DNA of 64,000 bases from Xiphophorus maculatus (taxonomy: Eukaryota > Chordata > Actinopteri > Cyprinodontiformes > Poeciliidae): contig NC_036448.1 in the NCBI RefSeq assembly GCF_002775205.1, forward strand, positions 1-64,000, read 5' to 3'. Position numbers and translations under genes: made by a program. The notes below the pieces were generated by a model. That model worked only from the letters and a program-made list of their open reading frames with translations, was not told the DNA's origin and ran no database searches. Positions 44,801 to 55,281 of the stretch are shown piece after piece (position 1 is the first letter of the stretch; every line of letters starts with the position of its first letter).

Positions 44801-45192
44801 TATAATAACCTTAGACAAAAATATCACGGTTTTGTGGTGTCACAGTATTGTCATTACAGCTCTAAAATGTGTCATTTTGTATTTTTTTTAGCGTGTCTTC
44901 ATATGAAGGCATAGTCACGTTGCTCCTTAATTGATAGTCCTTTATAAGCAAAGTCTAGAATATGCCACACCCCTTAACTGGGGTGGCATAAGATTGCAGT
45001 GCTGTTTGGGGAGATGATCACCTTTTTGCATTTATGATACGTTTCAATAAAAAAAAACAAAAAAAACTGACAGATATATGCAAAGTGATCTTGGTGAGAG
45101 TTTACCTGTGGTGTTCTCTGTAGTTCATAGAGACTTAGTTCCCAAGTCTTGCTGAGGGACTGGACCCCATTCGTCTGCAGTGTCTGAGTCAT
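28051..45192 (-). CDS. rnf2: RNF2 (RING1B), PRC1 E3 ubiquitin ligase
   Basis: Catalytic RING subunit of Polycomb repressive complex 1, which mono-ubiquitinates histone H2A in the nucleus. Coding exons in transcript order: 45192-45106, 37023-36863, 30408-30326, 29692-29560, 29484-29385, 29251-29079, 28975-28786, 28152-28051. They join in frame to 342 residues (human 336). The N-terminus reads [20 protein letters not shown]. The RING follows ([20 protein letters not shown], then [20 protein letters not shown]) with the C3HC4 ligands present. A Ser/Asn-rich linker contains [15 protein letters not shown]. The C-terminal RAWUL domain includes [34 protein letters not shown] and a FAPTKEHK end. All junctions are GT-AG. 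Introns 1 and 2 have grown by transposon insertion. The start matches vertebrate RNF2, in spite of a 5' extension in the open frame. Confidence 0.96.
28573..28639. repeat. long hairpin in RNF2 intron, 29-bp arms
   Basis: 28573-28601 and 28611-28639 are complementary with one mismatch, around a 9-nt loop. The core is AACAGAGAAATGCATGTTC. It lies in the last intron of RNF2. Confidence 0.9.
30550..31075 (+). mobile_element. LINE fragments (3'-tail piece and Rex1-like coding piece)
   Basis: Around 30530-30660 an ATTGATTGATCA-like run adjoins text (TTTATTTGCAAAGCATATTT) that looks like a fish LINE 3' tail on the minus strand. From about 30950 the plus strand reads [22 protein letters not shown] and QLHVHYDI, as in the linker between endonuclease and RT of Rex1/CR1-type LINEs. 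Both pieces are short and non-functional. They lie in RNF2 intron 2. Confidence 0.55.
31077..31345 (+). mobile_element. left-end fragment of the 39.7-kb hAT family
   Basis: TAGGCCTGTCACGATAGC and the following ~260 bp match the left part of the hAT at 39700-40976 with small indels. The right part is missing; the sequence switches to LINE-related text near 31366. Confidence 0.75.
31366..31393. repeat. 28-bp perfect palindrome, no loop
   Basis: ACCTTCTCATTGAA is immediately followed by its exact complement. It stands at the junction of the hAT fragment with Tc1-end-like text and the LINE. Confidence 0.9.
33717..34982 (-). mobile_element. intact Tc1/mariner transposon (DD36E, Incomer-like)
   Basis: 1266 bp with short inverted ends: CACTGCCTGACCAAAAAAAA at the left, and GGTGGCGACTTTTC...GGCCAGGCAGTG at the right, sharing the CGCCACC block. 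TA flanks both sides (33715-33716 and 34983-34984). It encodes one uninterrupted transposase. Size and spacing recall the Incomer (DD36E) family as I remember it. It is inserted in an older, decayed LINE, so it is clearly younger. Confidence 0.9.
33765..34820 (-). CDS. Tc1/mariner transposase, full length, apparently intact
   Basis: 351 residues from ATG 34820-34818. The N-terminal paired-like region has two helix-turn-helix parts ([31 protein letters not shown]). A basic stretch ([11 protein letters not shown]) lies between them. The DDE catalytic residues are visible: Asp in VMWSDESRF, Asp in FQDDNARIH, and Glu in [12 protein letters not shown] count 36 residues between the second Asp and the Glu, so it is DD36E rather than the DD34E of classic Tc1. 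A glycine-rich box ([11 protein letters not shown]) lies between the Asp residues, and the end AKGGPTKY is usual for the group. Cut-and-paste transposition at TA is the family's activity; whether this copy is expressed is unknown. Confidence 0.92.
   Translation of the reverse strand: MAKDTSCGRGKDVSLFKKGQIIGMHQAEKTSKEIAETTRIGLRTVQRIIKNWKDGGKPSSSRKKCGWKKILNDRDRRLLKRFVKSNRRKTTAELRSMFNCELKSISTRTMRRELKGLGLNSCVAVRKRLISKANQKKRLQFPREHKDWTLEEWKRVMWSDESRFTLFQSDGCIRVRREAGEVMHPSCLVPTVQACGGSAMIWGCCSWSGLGSATLCAQRMRSADYLNILNDQVIPSMDFVFPNGTGIFQDDNARIHRAHIVKEWFREHETSFSHMDWSPQSPDLNPIENLWDVLEKALRSGQTLPSSIQDLGERLMQHWMEINLVTLQKLIETMPQRMRAVIKAKGGPTKY
36236..36330. repeat. hAT-family end fragment (ATCGGC...GGTGTACCCCC)
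   Basis: The AAATCGGCTG...ATATCGGTGTACCCCC text is shared, with variation, by 48560-48660 and 59281-59355, where it ends GGTGCACCCCTA. It looks like a transposon terminus with TAGGGGTGCACCGAT ends. No pair or duplication is found here. Confidence 0.5.
37024..39417 (-). other. RNF2 intron 1 (3' part), no defined element
   Basis: AT-rich intron. A hairpin with 15-bp arms and 4-nt loop is at 37382-37415, its motif repeated again just downstream (to about 37441). The 38100-38340 part is less AT-rich but not recognised. Confidence 0.4.
37382..37441. repeat. hairpin with a third copy of the arm
   Basis: CTTTCACCCACTAAC (37382-37396), loop TACT, then its exact complement (37401-37415). A further TTAGTGGGTG and CTTTCACCCACTAAC follow, so the arm occurs in alternating orientation. 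Confidence 0.9.
39700..40976. mobile_element. hAT element (TAGGCCTGTCACGATA ends)
   Basis: Ends are TAGGCCTGTCACGATA and TATCGCGACAGGCCTA. An exact 8-bp duplication ATAATGGC flanks it (39692-39699 and 40977-40984). The element is 1277 bp, without a recognisable transposase frame. A fragment of the same family lies at 31077. Confidence 0.88.
41575..41618. repeat. perfect hairpin, 16-bp arms, 12-nt loop
   Basis: CAGATCAGCTGTCAGA and its exact complement; a smaller hairpin (ATGACACTTC/GAAGTGTCAT) lies just upstream. Confidence 0.9.
41774..41809. repeat. poly-C homopolymer, 36 nt
   Basis: An uninterrupted run of C inside the 41066-42596 hAT. Length is likely to be unreliable in an assembly. Confidence 0.9.
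42661..43473 (-). other. RNF2 intron 1, small hAT-end remnant then nothing recognised
   Basis: AGGTTGAGAAACACTG at about 42673 resembles the CAGTGTTTCTCAACC end of old hATs. No partner end is found. The rest has no features I can support. Confidence 0.35.
43476..44491. mobile_element. pogo/Tigger-like element with a SINE inside
   Basis: Ends CAGTGAACCCTCGCTATA and AAAACGAGGGTTCACTG are inverted repeats of the Tigger kind, with TA on both sides (43474-43475 and 44492-44493). A plus-strand stretch from about 43700 reads [23 protein letters not shown], like the basic N-terminus of pogo-type transposases, then decays. The SINE at 44060-44270 was inserted later. Confidence 0.8.
44060..44270 (+). 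repeat. tRNA-derived SINE, copy 1
   Basis: The head has pol III promoter elements: A-box-like GTGGCGTAGTGGTTAGCGCG (about 44070-44090) and B-box GGGTTCGACTCCCG (44132-44145). The tRNA-like 5' end is followed by an unrelated body (CATGTCTTCCTCCCTCTC, CCTACTGTCATATAAGGGAC) and an A-rich end. Copy 2 at 55282-55470 is on the other strand. It is not a functional tRNA: the acceptor stem does not close and no plausible anticodon arm forms. Confidence 0.8.
44494..45105 (-). other. RNF2 intron 1, proximal part
   Basis: Intron sequence next to the first coding exon's donor. No element ends or hairpins of note. Confidence 0.4.
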
Positions 45193-45749
45193 GGCTGCAA
45201 CACTGAAACACAAAAACAAATGCACACTAAACGGACTAAAATAGAGGAGGCTTCTGTTTTATCTTACAGGAGCATTACTCATGCCTCATCCCAGGAAAAT
45301 TAGACCTTCCAATGAGAGAACTGCTCTCCAGGTTCTCCCTCAGCTAACTTTTTCAGCCACCTAATTTTTGAGCAAATAAATGACAGAGTGGCTAACCTTG
45401 TAATGCAACGTTGTACAATCATGATGGCAGTGGCATGATCATCTGAAGCTGATGTGGACAAGATAAGCCAGGTTTGGTCTTTCTCAAAGAATGGATCCTA
45501 GTTTACTTACAAATGGAAAAATAAAATGGCCCAGACTGAATTCAAAACACAAGCATGTCAGATCTTCCTCATCAATATTATGTGGTTTTTGAGGTTTATA
45601 GAAATAAAGAAAGGCCGATGACCCAATTGAATGTCTCTAAACATCAGAGTAGAAATCAACAATACATTGAGGAGGAACTGTAGGTTCTACCTGAAAACAG
45701 TCTTCAGCACTGAGAGACATCATACATGAGTTAATGACTGGGTCACATA

Positions 45750-47080
45750 CAGGGGCGCTGTCAGGAAACTTGGGCCCCATGACAAAAAATTAAATTGGGC
45801 CCCCTGCTGTTACAATTTCTTGAGTCTATTTGACCCATAAAAAGCGACACAATTTTAAAGGCATGTAACTGCCTTGCTTTCTTGTCATGACAGTTTGTTA
45901 TGAGACAGATAATCTGTGAAAAAATTAATCTCCTCCAGCTTCCTCTCTGACCTACAATTGACAGCTAAGGATTGTGATTTAGAGCACTACCTCCTGCCTC
46001 TGATTGGTTGTTTCTAGAGAGCACTGGTAGAAGGCAGAGGAATTAAATTATTCTCAGATAATATTTCAACATATTGAGAGTCTTAACAAATATGTGTTTT
46101 TTGTTAATAAAAGTTACATACTGCAGCTTTAATTTCACTTATGAGGGGACAGGTCAGAAGGGACGTGGCAACAGATATCTGTAATTTAAATGCAAGCTAA
46201 GACAGGATTATCTGGACTGACAAGAGGCTGTTTTTTATTATAATCTTATAAAGATTGTTTGAATTTCTGTCACAAATATATTGTTTTATTGTGTAATTGT
46301 AAAAAGAGCAGTGAGAGGAAAAATCTACAGACTCCCTGGAATGATGCTAACCAGCTCGTCACTGAACACAGTGTTCCTCACCTTTTTCACTGGGACAGAG
46401 GGAGGGATTATTCTGATACGGGGTTAGAGCTGCTGCTGACTGACTCATCTGTTAAGTGTGGTAAAAGGTACAGGTGCAACTTAAATATATGAATATGTTG
46501 GTAGATTTTTTTCCCTTCGTTCTTTAAATGCTAGTGAAATGGCGGGCAAACAGTCTGTAGCTAAGCTAACTATCCTAAAATGGTTGATATTCTCAGTCTA
46601 CTCACCTCTTGAAGAAAGACTGGGTTACAAATTGACACTCTTGTTTTTTCTCTTTCTCTTTTTGAAAACCTGACTATTATTTTTCTTAGCAGCATAGTAA
46701 CTGCCACAGTCATTCTTGTCTTCTACTGACTGCTGTTGAACATCATCACCGTCAAGTGCGCCAAGCAGGAACGAACCATTCCATGCAGATCCAGGGGATG
46801 TTCAGTGTAAATATGCATGTGTGCGCTTTAGTTTTTGAGTGGTAACATTTATTTTTTACTGATAAAAACAATTTTAAAAACAATATAATTAATTTTGTAA
46901 TTGACAGGCCCCAATGTGTTTTCTATTTCTTTGAAGAAAAAAAAATATATAAATATATATATATATATTTATATATTCTTCCAGTAACATATACCCCTAT
47001 ATATATATAGGGGTAGGGAACCCTGTCGGTCAGGGGCCCTTGGAATTGTCCTAACTTTTCCCCCCTTTACAGCGCGCCTG
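45750..47080. mobile_element. hAT-like element (CAGGGGCGCTGT ends)
   Basis: Left end CAGGGGCGCTGTCAGGAAA, right end CCCTTTACAGCGCGCCTG. The flanking 8 bp are GTCACATA and GTCATATA (7 of 8). 1331 bp, GGGCCCC-rich near both ends, no transposase frame. Confidence 0.7.
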
Positions 47081-47462
47081 GTCATATATTCCTAGAAGAG
47101 CGCTTCCTTCTCATACTGCAGGTTTGTAGCATTTCTAAAAGTACAATGGGAGGCAGATCCTTCAGGGTCCTCTCCTGTGGATCCAGTTTCCAGTTCTAGT
47201 CCATGAGAAAGAGACACTCTGAATAAGATTTTAAGACTTAAGACATACGATTTTTTTATCCGTCATTATGTTTCTAGAACATAACAAAATTGGAGTGGTA
47301 CCCTCAGTGATAAATAGATAGATAAATAAATAAAGTCTTAATCTTTAAAAGTTTGTATCTCTTAAGACAAGAATTAAAACTTTCCTTTTTGATAAAGTTA
47401 ATAGTTAGACTAGCTTAGGATATCTTGAACTATTTCTGTAGTTATGCTGCTATAGACTAATC

Positions 47463-48098
47463 AGGGTTTCCCCCGGAAAACTTGCTAAGCCCAGTGGTTG
47501 GGGCACCAAGGTGGTCAACCGTGTTTTTGTGTTAAAAGATGTTAAGTTGACAGAAAATGTAAAATATTATTGGGTAATTATGTTACTGGAAGACATTGCC
47601 AATAATACTTAAACTCACAACTATAGAATCTTACCAATAACAAATAAAAAATACAATTAAAATACATAATTATTTGCACTTAAATCTAAATTAAATCATT
47701 AGTTAGTGGATCTAAAAACACGATGTAAAGCTGATCACATTTAGAACCGGCCCAAGGCATAAATGAACTAAGAGAATACATCAATGCTGTTAAATTTGAT
47801 TTCATGGTTTCAGCATGTATAAATTAAAAGATTTTAAATTGTTCTAACATTTAAATTTAAGATTTTAAGGAGCTGGCAATTTTACTTTGTAAAAGAGACA
47901 CTCTGATTAAGAGTGTCTCTTTTTCAGAACAACCTATGAAGAACCTTCATAGATTGTTTTGTTTACCCTTTAGCTATTTGTTCACAAATTCATGGTGAAA
48001 TGCTGTTAGTGCTGCAGATATTCTCAACAGGAAGAGGGGCCCCTAAATCAAATTCTGCTCAATGCCTCATTCAACATTGGACCGGCCCTGCAGGATGA
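47463..48098. mobile_element. overlapping hAT-type fragments
   Basis: CAGGGTTTCCCCCGG at 47463 looks like a hAT left end. GAACCGGCCCAAGGCATAAA (about 47741) and GGACCGGCCCTG (about 48079-48090) look like the two ends of a CCGGCCC-type element related to 8330-9028. Target duplications are not clear. A hairpin with 14-bp arms is inside (47891-47924). Confidence 0.45.
47891..47924. repeat. perfect hairpin, 14-bp arms
   Basis: AAAAGAGACACTCT, a 6-nt loop region, and the complement AGAGTGTCTCTTTT (47911 onward, allowing one shared base). Confidence 0.85.
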
Positions 48099-50778
48099 GC
48101 TAGGACTGCTGCACTGCGCATCTCTGCTGCGCCGATGAAGAGGTACAAACCGAAGATTTAATTTATGTGGTTTTAGTAGCTCTTCTATTTCGTGTCTATT
48201 GAGTTTTTAATAAGCGTCACAGGCACTGCTTTGGTTGCCTGAGCTTTATGGAACGAATTTTTCTGATCTTCGCGCAGCAACTGTGCCTTCAAGTATACAA
48301 AGCATTTGATATGAATTGTGTTGCTGCAAAAAAATAAAATATAATAAAAACAAACCAGCATGCTGCGCTAGTCATGAGGTGAGAGTGAAAGATCCTCCAC
48401 GGGTTGAACTACTGGTCCATAACGCACCGGCTAACTGGGAACTCGTACGTTATAAAACGCAGACAGAGTCAGCTTGTGGAAACATAAACGCACATGCCGC
48501 ATATAATGTTTTGTTCACAAAGAAGTATCCTTCTCACAGCATGCTCAACGCACAGATCAGTGGATAAGATTGGCTTTACATGTAAGTATCAGCCAATCAC
48601 AGATCTCCCAAAATTAAGGAAATTGGCGCAAATTGGCCAATAAATGTATCCTATATTATACAAGCATATAGAATATTATGTAAACATCACTGTCAGAGAT
48701 GCAAAAAGTTTATACTAGGTGTGTGAATGATCTAATGATCAGACTGTTGATTGCATCCAGTCCACATCATTAGCAGAAATAAAGGGCCCCAAAACCAAAT
48801 TTTGCTTATGGTCCCAGGAGGCGTGGGCGGGCCCTGATAAGTATTTTAAGCCTGGCGGGCCACCAGGCTTTATTTGGGCCCCCACCAGTCTAAGGATTGC
48901 TTATTTATTTGAGTTTTTAAAAAAATGTTTGCATTTTGTCAGACATTATAGTCGGTATTCAAGCATTAATCTTCCAATAACACATAATTATCACGTAATA
49001 TTTTCAAATTTCCTGTCAACTTTAAAGCACTGGGAAAAGGAAGAGGAGGCTAAAGTTTTTCACAGATTGTCTGTCTCATGACTGTTATGACAGAGACAGT
49101 TTTAACAAATATGTAAAAAATATATAGATATTTTCATAAAAGTCACAATGCAGCTTTAATAACCTCACAATGTTTGGGAAAGTATTTTTAGCCTGCTGTA
49201 ATTACTCTATTGCATTCTGCTTAGACAGGTTGATACCCATTTAATAATAGTGATATGGCAGATAACTAACATTTACAGATGTCATTCATTCTGAATACAT
49301 CTGTATACACATGCACTTTTATTCCTACACTTTAGATGCAATGTAAATGTGACCGCAATATCTTCATTGCTTCTCTGCTTCAGTTACACCACATAATCCT
49401 GTGCTGCATCACTATCACTATAATATGAGTGAACACTGGCCAATGCTGATATATTGTGCATCCTTAATAATTGTTATGGATAAAATGATTCTGTCTTTCC
49501 TCTGTCTCTTTTCTCTGCTAACATGCACATTGCTGCATGCTTACATAACCATATCACTATTATATCAGTATTATATACTGGAGACAGTCACACTTAAAAA
49601 ATTTAACTTATTAACAAAATGAAACTGATTAACACTAGCCTTTAGAGAGGGCAGAAAATGAGGAGAAGATAAAAGCAGAACTCGCTCTACAATTTTTGCT
49701 TTGCTTGCTGTCATCCTTAAGGTGTGCTGAATGGAGCCCAGCACTGGTCAGTGAATGTAACTCTGTATCTGGTCCATTTGTATGACTTGTAACATTGGAT
49801 CATTTTCCGCATTAAAGCCTGTTTTACACTTAATCAAATCTCATTATTTCTCAAAGTAATGACACAGAGGTTTTGGTCGGTCCCGAGACTGGTAAACAAA
49901 CCTGGGTGGTGCACAGAGGAAAAAATGGGTGCACTACAACATATTAAATACCCATTGTGATACATAGAATTAAATGTTTGATAATGATACAATAATGATA
50001 CTGTTATTTATTGTAATTGAATTGGTGCAAATTAAGAGACATTTCTGAAATATTTACGAGTTTTCCAAAGTTGAAACTGTTGTCAGATGTGGGAGAGTGG
50101 ATTGTTAGGGTTGTTGTTTGCACAGGGTGCCAAACCTGCTAGGACAAAATGCTTCCCATCATTTTATTCCCATCTAGTTATGAATTTATGAACTTTGAAA
50201 ATAATTGACCTAAGATCCACTAAAAGTAGCTATTTCATATCGTTTATCGGACGCCGTACACCAACCTGAATGTGGGTGAATAAGATCTGTGCAGACTAGT
50301 GGAGATGTGTGACCATGCTGCCACACATGTGACAGACTGAAGAACAAAGTCTTGGTAGTAGTTTTCAACACCTCACGAATCTGACAGATTTGTAAGTTAG
50401 ACAAAAGGAGAGATATAAATGATGCTTTCTCTCTCATTTTATCTGTCGATGTCAACAATTAAAATCCCAGGAGCTCTAATCGCTGGTTGAAATATAAGGA
50501 TATGCAGACGTCGGCCTGTTGATATCTTAATCCAAAAAACAACATAAATCCAGTTTATATGGCGCATTCATTCTGATTTTTTTAAAAGAGATAGTCCAAG
50601 CGCACAAATTTCAGGAGAGGCTTTAGAGTTCGGCTAAAGCTAACTAGCATCCAGCTCCAGATGATGCTGTGGCTGTTCTTCGGAACGTTAAAACTGAATG
50701 GGAACAAAACAAGCCTGAGATGGGGAAAAGCGCAAATGTTCTGTTTTAACTCAGTCTAAAGAGCGCAAGAAGATGTAC
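48099..50778 (-). other. distal RNF2 5' intron, fragments only
   Basis: Holds a hAT-end fragment (about 48560-48660) and GGGCCC-rich fragments near 48780-48900 related to the 8330 family. The rest is AT-rich with no supported gene. Confidence 0.4.
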
Positions 50779-50940
50779 CTTGAATTGAGGTCCTTGGTGT
50801 AAGGAAGAAGTCGTGGGTGTAATGTGACAGAAAGAAAACAACAGAGAAAAGAGGCTCTCGATGATACCCCGCATGTCTGCACTGCGGGTTTCAAACGTCA
50901 TTTTAGAGTTTTATACAGATAAGAACTCGTTCCAGAAGCG
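50779..50940 (-). promoter_or_regulatory. possible RNF2 non-coding first exon and promoter
   Basis: On the minus strand a pyrimidine-rich leader ends TCAATTCAAG|GTACAT, a usable donor at 50779. The RNF2 start codon exon has an acceptor just upstream (TTTCAG|TGTTGCAGCC, exon start 45202), so a non-coding first exon must exist at higher coordinates; human RNF2 also begins with one. No TATA box is evident. The exact exon is a guess. Confidence 0.3.
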
Positions 50941-51141
50941 TGGTTCATCTGAGAATTCGGATACTAAATAAAGATTCCTCCAAACTGTATAAAATATTAT
51001 TGTTCATGTACTTACATGTTCAGTTGTAAGAACGGCCTGATGTAGCCAAACGCGTTAAGGTGAAAGCAATATGGCTGAAAGGATACAAGCGATGCACTCT
51101 GGGAAATGAAGGCCATGAATATCCACCGATAGCACAGCTAA

Positions 51142-51486
<345 letters not shown>

Positions 51487-51775
51487 ATGCATAGCCGCGC
51501 TGCCGTAGAATAATTCCGTTAACTCAATCAAACGTGGACATGTAGATATTAATTTCGTGCTGTGCTCCACAAAAAATGGAGAAACCGTTAAAGTACAACT
51601 CAAAACCACTTCTTTCTAGCGCTCTGTATCAGCGCAGCTGCGCGCAGGCTCGTTGCCATAGCAACCAAAAACGCTACAAAAAAACCCCTCAAATATTTCT
51701 CACACAAAGAGCAGAACATTCAGTCTGTTGCTGTAGTATGGTTTTAGGCTTGATGCTTATTTTGCGATTATTAAT
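51487..51775. repeat. dispersed repeat, copy 2 (partner at 1-310)
   Basis: Same orientation as positions 1-300, sharing GTAGAATAATTC, CACAAAGAGCAGAACATTC and GGTTTTAGGC blocks. This copy has extra GC-rich text (CAGCGCAGCTGCGCGCAGG) in the middle. Family unknown. Confidence 0.6.
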
Positions 51776-52367
51776 AAGTGATTGCTGTGGTAAGAGGAGA
51801 AAACTATAAATATATCGCTGCACTTGACTATATGGCTAGCTCGATGTTACTGTCTCTTACTCTGCAGTTGTGGAGTCACAATGTCTGGGATCATGAGCGC
51901 CCCCTGCCATGAGGCAAGAAAACTGCCTTCCTCACCTCTAATCTGTTCTCTGCCGTTTATGATCGCTCCTCAGCACAGGAAACACGTTACACACAGTTTG
52001 TGACAAAAAACACTGTACATTATATACATAAGCTAAATTATGGAAAATCAGTTCATATATTAAATGTTTTTTAGTCATTTTATTGGCGACCTACAGACAG
52101 GAGGAACATGCTCCCATAGAGTGGCAGCCTTACAGTTAGCGAGAGGTTGCGCAATCCCAGGAGAGGATCAGCTCGCTGCTGCCTCACCAGCTGCGCTTCC
52201 GAGACTTTGAATGGGAAAATGGGAAAATTCAGCGATTTTGAAGAAAAAATAATCAGAATTGGTTAAGCTAAATGAAAAATAGGTACTTTATGGTACAAAC
52301 CACAGGGTGAAAATAGCAAGATACATTTTTTTATCATTGTATGTAATTTTTCCATGATGACATGTAT

Positions 52368-52373
<6 letters not shown>

Positions 52374-52439
<66 letters not shown>

Positions 52440-52456
52440 TGTATGTATACATATAC

Positions 52457-52512
<56 letters not shown>
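52374..52512. repeat. microsatellite block (TA)n ... (CA)n
   Basis: (TA)n to 52438, a mixed spacer, then (AC)24 to 52512. It has replaced or invaded the 5' side of the adjacent Tc1 copy. Confidence 0.95.
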
Positions 52513-52514
<2 letters not shown>

Positions 52515-52544
52515 CTACACATGCATACATACATGGTCATCGTT

Positions 52545-53480
52545 GGTCATCCAAAGAAGATGAGTGCACGTGTTCAGCGTCACATTGAAATGCTGTCTTT
52601 GAAAGACAGGTGCAGGAGTGCTATCAGCATTGCTGCAGAGATTGAAGAGGTGGGAGGTCAGCATGTCAGTGCTCAGACCATACGCTGCACATTACATCAG
52701 ACAGGTCTGCATGGCTGTCACCCCAGAAGGAAGCTTCTTCTGAAGTCTGCACACAAGAAATCCCGCAAACAGTTTGCTGAAGACATGTCAACAAAGGACA
52801 TGGATTACTGGAATCATGTCCTGTGGTCTGATGAGACCAAGATTAATTAGTTTGGATCAGATGGTCTCGAGCATGTGTGGCTGCAATCAGGTGAGGAGTA
52901 CAAAGATAAGTGTTTGATGCCTACAATCAAACATGGTGGTGGGAATGCCATGGTCTGGGACTGCAGGAGTGCAGCAAGTGTTGGGGAGTAACATTTCATG
53001 AATTCCAATATGTACCGTGAACTACTGAAGCAGAGCATAATCCCCTCCCTCTCAAAACTGAATCACAGGACAGTGTTCCAGCACGATAACGACCTCAAAC
53101 ACACTTCTAAGACGAGCACTGCTTTATTAAAGAGGCTGCAGGTAAAGGTGACGGACTGGCCAAGCATGTCAGCAGACCTAAACCCAATAGAACATCTTTG
53201 GAGCATCCTCAAGCGGAAGGTGGAGGAGCGCAAAGTCTTGAATAGCTGCCAGCTCCTTGATGTCGTCATCAAGAGTGGATAAGCATTTCAATGGCAACCT
53301 GTGAAGCTGTGGTGAACTCCTTGCCCAGGAGAGTTAAGGTAGTACTGATAAGTAATGATGGCCACACAAAATATTGACACTTAAGGAGCTTTCACTAACG
53401 GGTGTATTCACTTTTGTTGCTGGCGGTTTAGACTTATATTTTTTATTGATGTCCCAAGTGCGTTTTTGCGCTCTGCTTCA
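52545..53480 (+). mobile_element. degenerate Tc1-like element
   Basis: Transposase remnants run from about 52560 to 53283. The text CACTTTTGTTGCTGGCGGTTTAGAC near 53410 resembles the 3' end of common fish Tc1 elements. The left end is not found, being lost next to the (CA)n tract. hAT copy B is inserted in or beside its 3' end. Confidence 0.75.
52558..53283 (+). pseudogene. Tc1 transposase with two internal stops
   Basis: MSARVQRHIEMLSLKDRCRS and QTIRCTLHQTGLHGCHPRRK give the HTH part, then HVLWSDETKIN (first Asp) before a stop at about 52848. LMPTIKHGGGNAMVWDC is the glycine box, followed by another stop about 52990. [12 protein letters not shown] (second Asp) and [17 protein letters not shown] (Glu) follow, with 34 residues between (DD34E). 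It is a classic Tc1-type transposase inactivated by point changes. Confidence 0.88.
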
Positions 53481-53488
53481 CCTTAACC

Positions 53489-54898
53489 CACATGTGTCAA
53501 ACTCAAGGCCCGCGGGCCACATGTGGCCCGCTATGTCATTTTATGCGGCCCTCTCCCCCACCACCGTTTTACAGCCCCGTTGATTGACTTAAAATAGGGT
53601 TTGAGCACGAATTGACTACAAACTACATCTCCCATAATGCCTTCCGATTGTTACCAGCCAACATTACGGCTTCTCGCCACTAGAGTGCAGCAGAGTCACC
53701 TCAAGCTGATTATTAATTTTCCCAGCGAATAAAACTGAAACATCGACAAGCTAAAGAGCGAAGTCCCGTGATGTTTCAATCGAGGACTTTTACCGTCTCC
53801 TGCCCCCTGAGTTGATGCCACAGCTTCGACTCCATGCAGCTCGTGTTTTGTCCATGTTTGTAAGCACCTATCTGTGCGAACAGATGTTTTCAAAAATGAA
53901 TTTAAACAAGACCAAGCACAGATCGCGCATTACTGACGAAGACCTACACGCCGTTTTGCGGATTTCCTCAGCACAAGAACTAACATCAGCTGACGAACTG
54001 ACCAGGGGAAAACGGTGCCAGACATCCGGCCAGAAAACATTGGTAAGTACGAACAAACTAAATTTAAATAAAATGAATGTAAAACCAAAACTCAGTATAC
54101 TGGAATATGTATATAGTTTATTGATTTTGCTTGTGTTTTGTTTTGTGTTTATTTACAGAACACATCACAATGAGGATGTGTGTGAGTTGGTGACAGGCTG
54201 AAGAGGGATCAGCTTTGTGTTCAAGGACAGGCAACATCACCTAATTGTTTTGTTCTTATGTGAAATACATGTTCGTTGTGTAATAAATAACGAAAAAGTT
54301 TTGTGAATGAAGTTGAGAGTTAATATCAAAACGTGTTTTTATTCTTTGTCTGCTTATCTTTAAAGCAGACAAAGATTAATTTTCCCAGCAAATAAAACTG
54401 AAACATCAACAAACTAAAGAGCAAAGTTTAGCTGAGCAGTTTACAAATACTGAGCATATTTTTAACTGCTTAGTTTAAAAATATTGTAATTTTACATCCA
54501 TGCAAACTCAAATGTAATATTTAAAACTTGAACACATAAAATCAGTTATTTAACAATATAAGGTGTTGTTTAATTTATTTTTAACATTGTATTTTCATAC
54601 ATTTATGCTAGGGTTGCCCAAGTCTAGTTTTCCAGACCAATCACTCTGCAACTTTAGATGCGTTCTTTCTCTAACACACCTGTATCATTGACTAATTCAT
54701 AGGCCTCTACAGAACTGAGTTGCTGCTAATGAGGGAAGTCAACTTTTTGTCTGGGGTATGTTTTAGCAGGGACGCATCTAAAAGTTGCAGTCTGGAGGAC
54801 TGCACTTGGGCATTCCTGATTTATACCGTCAATGTGGCCCGTTAAGGGTGGCCAATATGCTGAAGTGGCCCTTGGTGAAATTGAGTTTGACACCCCTG
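53489..54898 (+). mobile_element. hAT (Charlie-like) element, copy B, inverted partner of copy A
   Basis: Left end CACATGTGTCAAACTC, right end GAGTTTGACACCCCTG, with exact 8-bp duplication CCTTAACC (53481-53488 and 54899-54906). It is 1410 bp and nearly identical to the complement of 1552-2957, including the nested hAT-like repeat (about 54612-54810). Confidence 0.9.
53812..54183 (+). pseudogene. hAT transposase C-terminus, two exons
   Basis: [20 protein letters not shown] then [20 protein letters not shown] and [17 protein letters not shown] form the hAT dimerisation region. A strong donor follows (ACATTG|GTAAGT, about 54040), and an acceptor TTTACAG precedes AACACATCACAATGA at about 54158. 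Spliced, it would end QKTLNTSQ. The catalytic RNase H-like part is missing, so it cannot transpose itself, but it retains a dimerisation interface. Confidence 0.75.
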
Positions 54899-55008
54899 CC
54901 TTAACCTAACATTGCTACCAGGCGGGTTCGCACCGCAGCCTACAGGATACGATGGAGGTGAGCATCCAGCAGGAAGATGTGCAGCGGAGCAGCTCTAGCT
55001 CTTCATAC

Positions 55009-55281
55009 AGGGCCGGTCTAAGGTAACATGGGGCAGAATCTGATTTTAGGCGCCCTTCCTACTAAGAACATCATCATCACTAATAGTGTTTAAATATAGA
55101 TTTAGAGGGGACCAAGGTTAATTGGCTGAGCTTAAAATAAATCACTGATTATTGGCTAATTTTTGCTGTGATGTATTTGTGAACAAACCTAGCTCAAACA
55201 CAAAGATTACAGATAACACCATATTGTAGCCATGGTAACAAAACAATCAAACTATCAAGATGATTCTTTGCACTTTTTTTT
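55009..55281. other. CAGGGCCGGTCTAAGG hAT-type fragment and spacer
   Basis: The text at about 55010 looks like a left end of the CCGGCCC hAT group. A possible right end (GCACAACCCTG) occurs near 55818, but the outer 8 bp do not match, so I do not call a complete element. Confidence 0.35.
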
